Assembly: GCF_000739775.1 (NCBI RefSeq)
Contig: NZ_BBJH01000024.1
Span: forward strand, 62,001-126,000
Reading direction: 5' to 3'
Length of the DNA stretch: 64,000 nucleotides
Source: Paraburkholderia heleia NBRC 101817
GTDB taxonomy: Bacteria > Pseudomonadota > Gammaproteobacteria > Burkholderiales > Burkholderiaceae
A model generated the notes under the pieces. The model was not told the origin of the DNA. It saw only the letters and a list, made by a program, of their open reading frames with translations, and ran no database searches. Positions 38,494 to 46,636 of the stretch are shown piece after piece. How positions within the stretch are numbered: position 1 is the first letter of the stretch; every line of letters starts with the position of its first letter. The position numbers and the translations under genes are program-made.

Positions 38494-39789
38494 ATGTCCG
38501 GCTTGGCTAACAAATCACGGGAGTATGCGGACGGCACAGCAATCGGCGTCGCCGTCGTCGGGCGCGACACTTGCGGCGGGCTCGTGGTCAGCGCGTGCGA
38601 TGATCAGTTCCTCCAGATGATCGGCAGAGCACGCACGGATTCGCGCACCTTTCCCATCCCCTTGGATACGCTGCTTCCGGATCATCCGTCGTCCGAATTG
38701 CGAGAAAAGCTCCATGGGTGCTTCGCGTCCGACGCAGCGCTGGAACTGGAGCAGGCTTACGAGTTCACCGCAGGCGCTCACCGGTGGCACCTCTCGCTTA
38801 AACCACTGAGACATGCAAACGGCACGACTGCGCACGAAATCCTTGTGACGTGTTTTGACAACGCGCCGAAAATGCATCTGACGCACGAACTGGAAGTCAG
38901 CGACTCGCGTTTTCGCGCGGTCGTGGACTCGGCCTATGACGCGATAGTGACGATCAACGAGCAGCACAACATCACGCTATTCAACCGCGCGGCAGAAAAC
39001 CTGTTTGGCTATCAATCGTCTGAGGTGCTTGGACAGCGGATCGAAATCCTGCTGCCAGAAAGATTCCGCGCTAACCATTCGAGGAACGTGAAGCAGTTTG
39101 CGGATTCGGTGCAGATGAGCTTGCGGTCGATCACCCCACCGCGGATGGACGAAAGCAACAGCGTGTACGGGCAGCACCGGAACGGCACAATCATCCCTGT
39201 CGAAATTGCGATTTCCAAGATCAAGGTCGACGGGGTGATCGAGTTCACGGCCGTCATTCGCGACATCACCGAGCGCGCCCAGCTCATGGATCTGCTGAAG
39301 AAGCAGGCCGTCACCGACGCCCTGACCGGCTTGCCAAATCGCCGCGAATTTCTGGACTTTGTCAAAAAAGTGCTCGCCACTGACAAGATTCTGTCCGTAT
39401 TCATCCTCGACATCGATTACTTCAAGAAGATAAACGACAGCTACGGCCACGATATTGGCGACGAAGTGCTGCGCGTGCTGGCGAAGGTCGGTACGTCGTT
39501 TCCGCACGGATCCATGCGGTTCGCGCGATGGGGAGGCGAGGAATTCGTCGCGGCGCTGCCGGACACGGATAGCCGAAGCGCGCTTGCGATTGCGGATACG
39601 CTGCGCCGGCGTTTCGAGCAATCGGATTTCGAACATGCCTGGCGTCTGAAACCGATTCCTTTTACGGTCAGCATTGGCGTGGTCACCCGCGACGCCGGCG
39701 AGCGCGATGTCGATGCGCTTATGCGGCGCGCAGACCGGGCGCTCTATCAGGCGAAGGAGTCGGGCCGAAACCGGGTGGAGGTAGGGTAG
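38494..39789 (+). CDS. PAS-GGDEF diguanylate cyclase
   Basis: Cytoplasmic protein of 431 residues that would make cyclic di-GMP. An N-terminal region of about 120 residues of PAS-like character is followed by a PAS domain (FRAVVDSAYDAIVTINEQHN ... NRAAENLFGYQSSEVLG) with a PAC-like end (VIEFTAVIRDITERAQL), then a GGDEF domain (TDALTGLPNRREFLDF). The active-site loop reads RWGGEEF, an accepted variant. The inhibitory RxxD site five residues before it is not present (HGSM instead). AAGGTGAGG supports the ATG at 38494; a GTG at 38476 is possible. There are no membrane helices, so the signal should be internal. Confidence 0.92.
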   Translation: MSGLANKSREYADGTAIGVAVVGRDTCGGLVVSACDDQFLQMIGRARTDSRTFPIPLDTLLPDHPSSELREKLHGCFASDAALELEQAYEFTAGAHRWHLSLKPLRHANGTTAHEILVTCFDNAPKMHLTHELEVSDSRFRAVVDSAYDAIVTINEQHNITLFNRAAENLFGYQSSEVLGQRIEILLPERFRANHSRNVKQFADSVQMSLRSITPPRMDESNSVYGQHRNGTIIPVEIAISKIKVDGVIEFTAVIRDITERAQLMDLLKKQAVTDALTGLPNRREFLDFVKKVLATDKILSVFILDIDYFKKINDSYGHDIGDEVLRVLAKVGTSFPHGSMRFARWGGEEFVAALPDTDSRSALAIADTLRRRFEQSDFEHAWRLKPIPFTVSIGVVTRDAGERDVDALMRRADRALYQAKESGRNRVEVG

Positions 39790-39847
39790 CCCTGGACAAG
39801 CTTAGTCAGAGCGAGTAAGCATTGGCGGCACAGGAGCCGATCGATCG

Positions 39848-40050
39848 CTATGCATCAATGTTCATCCATCGTCCACGAGTACGAGCGGCTTGCCCTTGAA
39901 CCTCCACGCTGGGTAGCACTCGACTGAGAAAATCGTGCATTCGCCTCGCGATCTCCTCGCCCTTGTCGGCCAGCGCGCAATGACCGCTGTCCGTCAAATG
40001 GATCTCTGCGTTGGGCACGACTTCGCGATACCGCAGCTGACAGGACGCAG
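39848..40050 (-). pseudogene. 3' fragment of an alpha/beta-hydrolase gene
   Basis: REVVPNAEIHLTDSGHCALA and DKGEEIARRMHDFLSRVL match the last 50 or so residues of alpha/beta-hydrolases of about 270-300 residues, with the catalytic His in DSGHCAL. Upstream the likeness is gone. It lies next to the oxidoreductase genes and has no visible start. Confidence 0.55.
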
Positions 40051-40344
40051 CGTCGACGATTCTGGAGAACGCGCCGCTGGTGCAGCCTGCACGTGCAGGA
40101 TCGCAGCGTCGGCTGGTCGGGTTCCCCTCGGCCGATTGTCGGTTCACCCCGTCATCTCGGGGGCGAGACCGCGCGATTACCCTAAAGATGGTGTGAGCGC
40201 CGGCGTCGCAACCGTCCTGGTCGCGCCAGCCTTACCTTATCAACGGCTGGCGCCTCCTGAACTCAAATGCCTTGCCGCCGTTCAGATGCCTGTCATGTCC
40301 GGCAACGGGCCATTCGACTCAGCGAAATGTCTGCAAACCGTCGT

Positions 40345-40944
40345 TCATCGGTCGAACTTGATCAAGTCCTTGAAGATTAGTTGTCCCCAGCTATTTCCGC
40401 GCGCATGGACGAGCAGCCCGCCTTCAGAGAGCCCGCCAAGCTTGATTGGCGCGAAACCGAGCTTTTCCGCAAGCGCGCCAATCTCCGCTGCGGCTCGGTC
40501 GTCGTCGCTCGCCAGAAACACGACTCTCCTGCCACCGTGTGCGGACGGGTCCTGGTCAAGGACGGCAGCGACCAGATGGTTGAAGCCTTTCACCAGTTTG
40601 GCCCCACTGAACGCCTTCGCGACGACTGCAGAGGATGGAAGACCGTTCAGTTCATCGAGTGGGGCCTGCGTGTTCATTGCGTCGACGACGGTCTTTCCCT
40701 TCCAGCCGGGCAGCGCCCTTGCGACCTCCGGGTGCGACTCGAAACGGACAGCCAAAAAGATGATGTCCGCCTTGACGGCTTCCGCCAGGGTTTGGGGAAT
40801 GATCGTGGGCCCGATCGCCGCCGTGTGGGATGCAAAGCTCGCCGGGTCACGCGTGGTTGCGACGGATACTTCGATGCCGCTGCGGGCAAATGCCTTGGCC
40901 AGAGCCTGGCCGATCTTGCCGAAGCCGATGATTGCGTAGCTCAT
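40345..40944 (-). CDS. NADPH-dependent F420 reductase-like oxidoreductase
   Basis: A 199-residue NAD(P)-binding protein. The dinucleotide motif is AIIGFGKIGQALAKAFARSG at the very N-terminus, followed by EVSVATTRDP and IIFLAVRFESHPEVARAL. The domain type is the NADP oxidoreductase/F420-dependent superfamily (Fno-like), which in F420-free bacteria acts on other substrates. It ends a leftward cluster of three oxidoreductase genes (with 40973 and 41754) that seems to be one transcript, with gaps of 28 and 13 bases. Confidence 0.85.
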   Translation of the reverse strand: MSYAIIGFGKIGQALAKAFARSGIEVSVATTRDPASFASHTAAIGPTIIPQTLAEAVKADIIFLAVRFESHPEVARALPGWKGKTVVDAMNTQAPLDELNGLPSSAVVAKAFSGAKLVKGFNHLVAAVLDQDPSAHGGRRVVFLASDDDRAAAEIGALAEKLGFAPIKLGGLSEGGLLVHARGNSWGQLIFKDLIKFDR

Positions 40945-40972
40945 GAGATTCTCCTACGTTTATCCGGCGCGC

Positions 40973-41740
40973 TCAGAGCTTGTAGCCGCCGCTCGCTTCA
41001 ATCGTCTGGCCGGTCACCCAATGACCATCGTCGGAGGCCAGGAACGCCACGACGGCAGCGATTTCCGAGGGTTCGCCGAAGCGTCCCAGCGCGATTTCGG
41101 CCTCGACGGCCTTCACGAGTTCGGGATTCTCCCGGAAGGCGGCATTCGCGTCCGTTCGCGTGTAACCCGGCGCTACAGCGTTCGCAGTAATTCCGCGCGG
41201 CCCCAGTTCGGCCGCGAGTGCGTGAGTCAGGTTGTTGATGGCCGCTTTGGCCATCGAATAGACGGGTGCTGCCGTCACGGGCTTCGTGGCGGCAGCGGAA
41301 GAGATGTTGATGATGCGCCCACCATCGGCGAGACGATCGAGAGCGGCCTGAACGATGAAGAAAGGCGCGCGGGCGTAGACCGCCATCAGGGTGTCCCAAC
41401 TGTCCGGTGTCGCGTCCTTGAAGCCGACCCAGCCCAGATTGCCGGCGTTGTTGACCAGAATGTCGAGGGTTTTGCTTCCGTTGCGCCGGGTGAATTCGCC
41501 GTCGAGTTTCTCGAACAAGGTCGGGACGCTCGCCGGGTCAACGAGATCCGCCTGGATCGCGAACGCCGTGCCTCCGGCTTTCCCGATGGCCGCGACCGCC
41601 TCGTGTGCTCCGGATTTGCTGGCGTTGTAGGTCAGCGCGACCGTCGCACCGTCCTTTGCGAGACGTTCGGCGATGGCTCGGCCAATGCCACGCGATGCCC
41701 CGGTCACGAGAGCGGTTTTGCCCTTTAGTGATTGTGCCAT
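40973..41740 (-). CDS. Short-chain dehydrogenase (3-ketoacyl reductase-like)
   Basis: A classical SDR of 255 residues: TGASRGIGRAIAERLAKDG cofactor motif, NNAG tetrad in DILVNNAGNLGW, catalytic Ser in NISSAAATK, YSMAKAAINNL active-site motif, and VAPGYTRTD. It ends DGHWVTGQTIEASGGYKL, as in many FabG-like proteins. GAGGAG fixes the start at 41740. It lies 13 bases after the first gene of the leftward operon. Substrate not predictable. Confidence 0.92.
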   Translation of the reverse strand: MAQSLKGKTALVTGASRGIGRAIAERLAKDGATVALTYNASKSGAHEAVAAIGKAGGTAFAIQADLVDPASVPTLFEKLDGEFTRRNGSKTLDILVNNAGNLGWVGFKDATPDSWDTLMAVYARAPFFIVQAALDRLADGGRIINISSAAATKPVTAAPVYSMAKAAINNLTHALAAELGPRGITANAVAPGYTRTDANAAFRENPELVKAVEAEIALGRFGEPSEIAAVVAFLASDDGHWVTGQTIEASGGYKL

Positions 41741-41753
41741 TTGGTTTTGCTCC

Positions 41754-42488
41754 TCAGAGTTGCGCCAGACCGCCGTCAACGGCGACCTCGCTGGCCGTCA
41801 TGAAGCTGCTGTCCGACGACGCGAGAAAGGCAGCCGCTGCTCCGATCTCCGCCGGATCGGCCATGCGCTGGAGCGGCGTCATCGACGCGAAGACCTTCTG
41901 GCCCTCCTCGCCCAGCGCTTCCTTCGCGAGTTCGGTCGCCGTCGCCCCGGGCGACAGCACGTTGACCCGGATGCCCGTGCCCTTCAGATCCTCCGCCCAG
42001 GTCCGCGCGAGATTGCGCACGGCCGCCTTGCTCGCGCTGTAAGCGCTGAATGCCGGGGCACCCGTGGTGCCCGCGCTCGATCCGGTCAGGATGATCGACC
42101 CGCCCTGGCCCATGAGCGGCAGCGCCTTCTGGACCGTGAAGATCGTGCCCTTCACGTTGGTGTCGAAGGTCTCGTCAATGTGCTCGGGGGTGATCTGGCC
42201 GAGCGCAAGCGGGCTTCCCGTGCCCGCATTGGCGAAGACGATGTCGAGGGATCCGCGCTCGGCCTTCACCGCCGCGTAGAGTCGGTCGAGGTCGGCCAGA
42301 TCGGAGACCGAGCCCTTTACCGCGCGGGCATTGGGCCCAAGGTCGGCCACAGCGGCGTCGAGCAACGCCTGCCGGCGGCCGAAAATAAAGACGAACGCGC
42401 CCTCCTCGATGAAGCGCCTGGCTGCGGCGCGGCCGATCCCGGTAGCGCCACCGGTGATCACGGCAGTCTTTCCATTCAGTCTGGTCAT
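41754..42488 (-). CDS. Short-chain dehydrogenase
   Basis: An SDR of 244 residues: TGGATGIGRAAARRFIEEG, NAG-type ANAGTGSPLALG, GSSAGTTGAPAFSAYSASKAA with the YSASK motif, and a closing SFMTASEVAVDGGLAQL. AAGGA eight bases before the ATG at 42488 fixes the start. It leads the three-gene leftward operon and is divergent from the LysR gene at 42593. Its sequence is close to the SDR at 63448, suggesting they are paralogs under related regulators. Confidence 0.92.
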   Translation of the reverse strand: MTRLNGKTAVITGGATGIGRAAARRFIEEGAFVFIFGRRQALLDAAVADLGPNARAVKGSVSDLADLDRLYAAVKAERGSLDIVFANAGTGSPLALGQITPEHIDETFDTNVKGTIFTVQKALPLMGQGGSIILTGSSAGTTGAPAFSAYSASKAAVRNLARTWAEDLKGTGIRVNVLSPGATATELAKEALGEEGQKVFASMTPLQRMADPAEIGAAAAFLASSDSSFMTASEVAVDGGLAQL

Positions 42489-42581
42489 GTCATGCATCCT
42501 TCGAAACAAAAGCGAGACACCATTCTGAAGCGCTTGATTCATGAAGCCAATTGACTGAATATTTATAAGTACCATCTACTT

Positions 42582-42600
42582 TCTAGATATATATGCTAGA
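42582..42600. promoter_or_regulatory. Inverted repeat at the start of lysR (SDR operon)
   Basis: TCTAG and CTAGA are separated by nine bases and flank the ATG of the LysR gene at 42593. The surrounding 42545-42600 is AT-rich. It could be the binding site of the regulator for its own promoter and the divergent SDR operon; symmetry and position are the only support. Confidence 0.35.
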
Positions 42601-43534
42601 TAACGTCACCATCAATCAGCTTCGGGCCTTCGTCGCCGTGTGTGACCAGGGAAGCTTTTCCGGGGCTGCCCGGGAACTGAGGCGTGCACAGTCGGCGATC
42701 AGTCACGCGATCAACGCGCTCGAGAGTGCCTTCGATGTGGTGCTGTTCGAGCGCAACACTCGCAAAGCGACGCTGACGGCTGCCGGGCGCAGCCTTCTAC
42801 CCGATGCTCGCGGGGTGATCTCGCGCACCGAGGAAATGAAGATGCGCGCAGTTGCCATTGCTGAAGCCGGGGTCCCACAGGTCTCGGTTGCCGTGGATAC
42901 CTACTTTCCGCGCGCGCATCTGATCGAATGCCTGCGCACCCTGCAGGCGGACTTTCCAACGGTTGCAATCAACCTGCGCATGACGACCATGCAGGACGGC
43001 GAGCGTCTGGTTCTCGAAGGCACCTGCGCGTTGGCGGTGACGATCACGGACGTGCCGGAGGTGAGCCCCGGCACCATAGAAAGGCTGCATCTATGCGACG
43101 CGCAAATGGTGACCGTCTGCGCGCCAGCGCATCCGCTGGCCGCAATCGCGGGGCCAATCCCGCGGGAGGAATTTGGCCGGCACATCCAGCTCGTCGTAAC
43201 CGACAATCAGCCCGATGCGGAAAAGACACAACAGGGGGTCGCGAGTGAGCGCCAGTGGCGGGTGAACGATCTCGGCGCGAAGCACGATCTGCTCAGGGGA
43301 AGCTTGTGCTGGGGGCACATGCCGCATCATATGGTTGCGGAAGACCTCGCGAAGGGGACACTTGTCGAACTACAACGACGCGCGTGGCACATGCGCCCCC
43401 TCACGTTCATGATCTCGCAGCGGCGCGGATACGCGTTTTCCGAATGTGAGGCACGGCTGGTCGAGCTCCTTGGCAATCTTCATCCGTTCTTGAAAGGCGG
43501 GAAGACCAAGGCCGGCGTAACGCGCGGTCGCTGA
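42593..43534 (+). CDS. LysR-family transcriptional regulator
   Basis: Regulator of 313 residues with a helix-turn-helix at about residues 20-45 (FVAVCDQGSFSGAARELRRA) and an effector domain starting PQVSVAVDTYFPRAHLIECL. The C-terminus is longer and basic (GGKTKAGVTRGR). It stands divergent to the SDR/oxidoreductase operon and likely controls it. It belongs to a different subgroup from the other LysR proteins in the window: the effector domain retains a Cys (GSLCWGHMP) and a His-rich stretch. Confidence 0.9.
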   Translation: MLDNVTINQLRAFVAVCDQGSFSGAARELRRAQSAISHAINALESAFDVVLFERNTRKATLTAAGRSLLPDARGVISRTEEMKMRAVAIAEAGVPQVSVAVDTYFPRAHLIECLRTLQADFPTVAINLRMTTMQDGERLVLEGTCALAVTITDVPEVSPGTIERLHLCDAQMVTVCAPAHPLAAIAGPIPREEFGRHIQLVVTDNQPDAEKTQQGVASERQWRVNDLGAKHDLLRGSLCWGHMPHHMVAEDLAKGTLVELQRRAWHMRPLTFMISQRRGYAFSECEARLVELLGNLHPFLKGGKTKAGVTRGR

Positions 43535-43683
43535 CGGGTTCGCTCCGCGACGCACGGCGCGTGAATTCCAGCGCTTTCTCTGCGTGTGGTGAATTGGAGC
43601 CGAAGGTCGCAATTCGTGCTGACTTCAGCCGATGCCGGTTCGCCTGTACGCCGGGACTCAAATCGTCCCGGCGCGATGATGAC

Positions 43684-44457
43684 TTACTTCGTGGTGTATC
43701 CGCCGTTGATGAGGATGGTCTGGCCGGTGATCCACCAGCCATCACTAACGAGATGACGGATGAACGGCACCACATCCTCGACGTCGGTCAACCCTGTTTT
43801 CGAAAACGCGGACAGTGCCGCGGCCGTTTTATGGTACGAGACCGCTTCCGCGCCTTCAGCGGGATAAAAGAATGGCGTATCCATAGGACCGGGTCCTACG
43901 GCTGTCACTGAAATTCCGCGCGCTCCGAACTCCTTTGCGGCCGCACGCGTATAGTGCTCGACGGGTGCCTTTGTACCCGCATAAGCCGCGTAAAAGGGGG
44001 TGAATGCACCGAGCAGCGATGTCACGAGCGTGACAATCTTTCCGTTGTCGTTCACGTGTCGGCCTGCTTCGCGCAGAAAGAAAAATGCGGACTTCGAATT
44101 AACGGCGGCCATCTCGTCGTATTCCGCTTCGCTGATCTCCGTGAACGGCTTCTTCAGCACCTTGCCGACCGTGTTGATGGCGATATCCGGACGCCCCACC
44201 GCTGCGATCGCCTCTTCGAACAGACGCTCGACCGCTCCCGCGCTTGTCAGGTCTGCCTGGAATGCAACAGCCTCGGAACCGGATTGCTTGACCGCGGCGA
44301 CAGTTTCGTCCGCCGCGGGCTTCGTGCCGGCGCTGTTGTAGTGAATCACGACCGCCTTCGCGCCGTGTCTGGCCAGGTCCCGCGCGATGAGGCCACCGAG
44401 GTTTTTCGCGCCACCGGCGATCAACACTGTCTTTCCCTGGATGTCATGGCTTGCCAT
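43684..44457 (-). CDS. Short-chain dehydrogenase
   Basis: An SDR of 257 residues with an unusual cofactor motif (IAGGAKNLGGLIARDLARHG; the usual TGxxxGxG is changed to AGGAKNLGG, as in enoyl reductase-like members), NTVG instead of NNAG, and AAYAGTKAPVEHY as the active site with Tyr and Lys. It closes with WWITGQTILINGGYTTK. GGAGAAG supports the start at 44457. It is divergent from a LysR gene at 44626 and is most similar in style to oxidoreductases that act on small ketones or quinones. Confidence 0.88.
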   Translation of the reverse strand: MASHDIQGKTVLIAGGAKNLGGLIARDLARHGAKAVVIHYNSAGTKPAADETVAAVKQSGSEAVAFQADLTSAGAVERLFEEAIAAVGRPDIAINTVGKVLKKPFTEISEAEYDEMAAVNSKSAFFFLREAGRHVNDNGKIVTLVTSLLGAFTPFYAAYAGTKAPVEHYTRAAAKEFGARGISVTAVGPGPMDTPFFYPAEGAEAVSYHKTAAALSAFSKTGLTDVEDVVPFIRHLVSDGWWITGQTILINGGYTTK

Positions 44458-44514
44458 TTGTCTTCTCCGATCCGCGTGACCGCCCCACGCAGCCACCTTG
44501 ACTGTGGATGGTAT

Positions 44515-44567
44515 AGTTCGAACTGTTTCCTATAAAGCCTCTATTTCTGGATGCATCCGTCAGAAAT
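44515..44567. promoter_or_regulatory. Two inverted repeats in the SDR-lysR divergent region
   Basis: AGTTCGAACT (44515-44524) is a perfect ten-base palindrome. ATTTCTG and CAGAAAT (44543-44549 and 44561-44567) are seven-base arms around eleven bases. Both lie between the two divergent starts, where the regulator should act. Binding is inferred. Confidence 0.4.
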
Positions 44568-44625
44568 TGCGACCAATGGAGGTGTCGTTTTTCGTGGTGA
44601 ATGAGTTTCGGCTGAGCTGGCAGAC

Positions 44626-45543
44626 ATGGACCGTATTGACTTGTTTCGGGTATTCGCTCGCGTCGTCGAATGCGCGAACTTTACGCGCGCCGCGGATACG
44701 CTTGGCATGCCTCGCTCGTCCGTTTCGGCCGCCATTCAGGAACTGGAAAACCGGGTCGGCACGCGATTACTGAACCGAACCACGCGCAAGGTCACGACGA
44801 CCCAGGACGGCGCCGCCTTCTACGACCGCTGTCTGCGACTCATCGCAGACATGGAGGAAACGGAGAATCTGTTCCGTTCGGCGGACTCCGCGTCCGCCGG
44901 TACGTTACGCGTCGACATGCCCGGCCGAATTGGGCGCTTAATTGTCGCGCCTGCACTTCCCGCATTTCTCAACGCCTATCCGCGGATCGACGTTGAAATT
45001 GGCGCGACGGATCGAGCGGTCGATCTGATCGAGGAGCGAATCGATTGCGCGCTGCGCGTCGGCACGCTCAATCAATCCGAACTCATTGCGCGTCCGATCG
45101 GCGACCTCACGCTGATCAACGTCGCCAGTCCTGCGTATCTTGCCCGGCACGGCATCCCGCGCGATCCTGGCGACCTCGCGCAGCACATACCGGTCGGGTA
45201 TGCGTCGCCGTCGAGCGGCCGGCTTGCGCAGTGGGAATGGGCTGACGGCGACACGGTCAGGACGCTCGCCATCAAGGGGCGCGTAACCGTCAATAACGCG
45301 GAGGCGTATATCGCCTGTTGCCTGGCAGGCCTCGGGCTCATACAGATCCCTGCATATGATGTTGAGGCTCATATCCGCGCTGGAGAACTTGTCGAAGTGA
45401 TGCCGGAATTCCGTGCTGCACCCATGCCGGTCACGCTGCTTTATCCGCACCGGCAACACCTTTCTCGCCGCTTTCAGGTTTTTGCCGACTGGCTTGTTGA
45501 AATCGTTGTAAACAGGTGCTGCGAACGGACGGAGGGCGAATGA
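44626..45543 (+). CDS. LysR-family transcriptional regulator
   Basis: Regulator of 305 residues: FARVVECANFTRAADTLGMP and RSSVSAAIQELENRVG form the winged helix, and the effector domain has GTLRVDMPGRIGRLIVAPAL and IDCALRVGTLNQSELIARPIG. This subgroup commonly regulates a divergent SDR. The gene is divergent from the SDR at 43684-44457. The stop at 45541-45543 is followed by about 220 bases with no gene. Confidence 0.9.
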   Translation: MDRIDLFRVFARVVECANFTRAADTLGMPRSSVSAAIQELENRVGTRLLNRTTRKVTTTQDGAAFYDRCLRLIADMEETENLFRSADSASAGTLRVDMPGRIGRLIVAPALPAFLNAYPRIDVEIGATDRAVDLIEERIDCALRVGTLNQSELIARPIGDLTLINVASPAYLARHGIPRDPGDLAQHIPVGYASPSSGRLAQWEWADGDTVRTLAIKGRVTVNNAEAYIACCLAGLGLIQIPAYDVEAHIRAGELVEVMPEFRAAPMPVTLLYPHRQHLSRRFQVFADWLVEIVVNRCCERTEGE

Positions 45544-45763
45544 TTCGCGCATGAGTGCGCGTTGTTTGCCGATCTGGCGCTCGGGAACATCCTGAACGGG
45601 CGGATCGTTTGCCTGGAAGACGCAACTGATACGTTTAGATAGCTGAATGGCCGTTATGCCCAGTGGATTTGGCCAACCTTCATTCCGCCCGACGTATCCG
45701 GGAAAAGCTGTAATGTTATAACGCCTGAATTGATCTGCGCTGCAAGCGGGTAAAATCTCTACT

Positions 45764-46055
45764 ATGAAAGGCATAGCGCGAAATTTCTTACTCGTTGCAA
45801 TTCTTCTCTCTGTATCCAATCTCGCCTCGGCTCTCGATGACCGTTTGGTTGGTAACTGACAGGGTCAGAGGGACAAGGATGGAAAGTGTGCCTATATGGC
45901 GTGGTCTATGAAAAGATCATCGGATGGAAAGTTCGAAATCGCATTCTGAACCGCCTGGACGAATCACCGGCTACGGGCTGCTGACCGATACCGATAATAC
46001 CGGCACTACTACGCGCGCCTGGTACGGAGACGTCGAGTTTCTGCCAGGGCCTTGA
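45764..46055 (+). pseudogene. Decayed small exported protein gene with in-frame stops
   Basis: The ATG at 45764 begins a good signal peptide (MKGIARNFLLVAILLSVSNL, then ASALDD), then LVGN is followed by a TGA, after which QGQRDKDGKCAYMAWSMKRS continues in the same frame to a second TGA (after KFEIAF). After a frameshift the coding-like text goes on (RITGYGLLTDTDNTGTTT, RAWYGDVEFLPGP, stop at 46055). Both TGA codons stand where Trp would fit the text (TGG to TGA). Three lesions in 97 codons mean the gene is dead. I do not recognise the family. Confidence 0.6.
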
Positions 46056-46073
46056 TAACGCAAAGCGGCCGAA

Positions 46074-46511
46074 CTAACTGAGTCCATCTGTTCGATCGGA
46101 GTCGCTGTCCAGCGCCACACACTTGCGCGGCGGATGTACAGCCCGTTCGTTCAATGGTTTGCGCAACAGCGACAGCGTTCCGGCGATTAACAGCAAGGCG
46201 CCCAACAGATATTCGAACCAGGTGTTTTCGAGCGTTATATAACCACCCAATAACACCATGGGTCCGGCCGGCAATGCAAATGGCCAGAACAACTACCAGC
46301 TAAAATACCTGTCCCGAATGAAGCGCCAGTTGACGATCAGGGAAACCAGGATATTCAGGACGAGCGCGGTAGGCTTGATGCTTTTGGGTTCGTATCCCGC
46401 CAGTGCCGTGATGGCGATGTATCCGGAAGCCCCGGCTTGCCCTGCGCACGCGTAAAGCAACGCAACCGCCGGAAATGTGCCGCATGTCAGCATGCGTGTG
46501 CAATCGTCCAT
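46074..46511 (-). pseudogene. TauE/SafE-type membrane protein gene, nonsense-broken and truncated
   Basis: Reading leftward, LYACAGQAGASGYIAITALAG and PTALVLNILVSLIVNWRFIR match the N-terminal half of sulfite exporter TauE/SafE proteins. TGG TAG TTG follows at about 46293, an amber stop in the middle of the conserved text FSW*LFWPFALPAGPM, after which the frame continues to LLGALLLIAGTLSLLRKP and an unrelated tail. The family is normally about 250 residues, so the C-terminal half is also missing. Confidence 0.65.
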
Positions 46512-46636
46512 CACGCATCGCAACCCCGATAGGTTGGAGCGATAGTATCGCACTCGAAACTCATGCTTGAAGGGCGTTCTACGCAGCGTGTCCGGACCTC
46601 GAGCCGCACGCACAGAACGCCCTGGATGCCAGGTCG

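Noticed and set aside
45764..46055. UGA recoding (selenocysteine or Trp readthrough)
   Set aside because: A further frameshift is present, no SECIS-like element is apparent, and other genes in the window use TGA as a normal stop.
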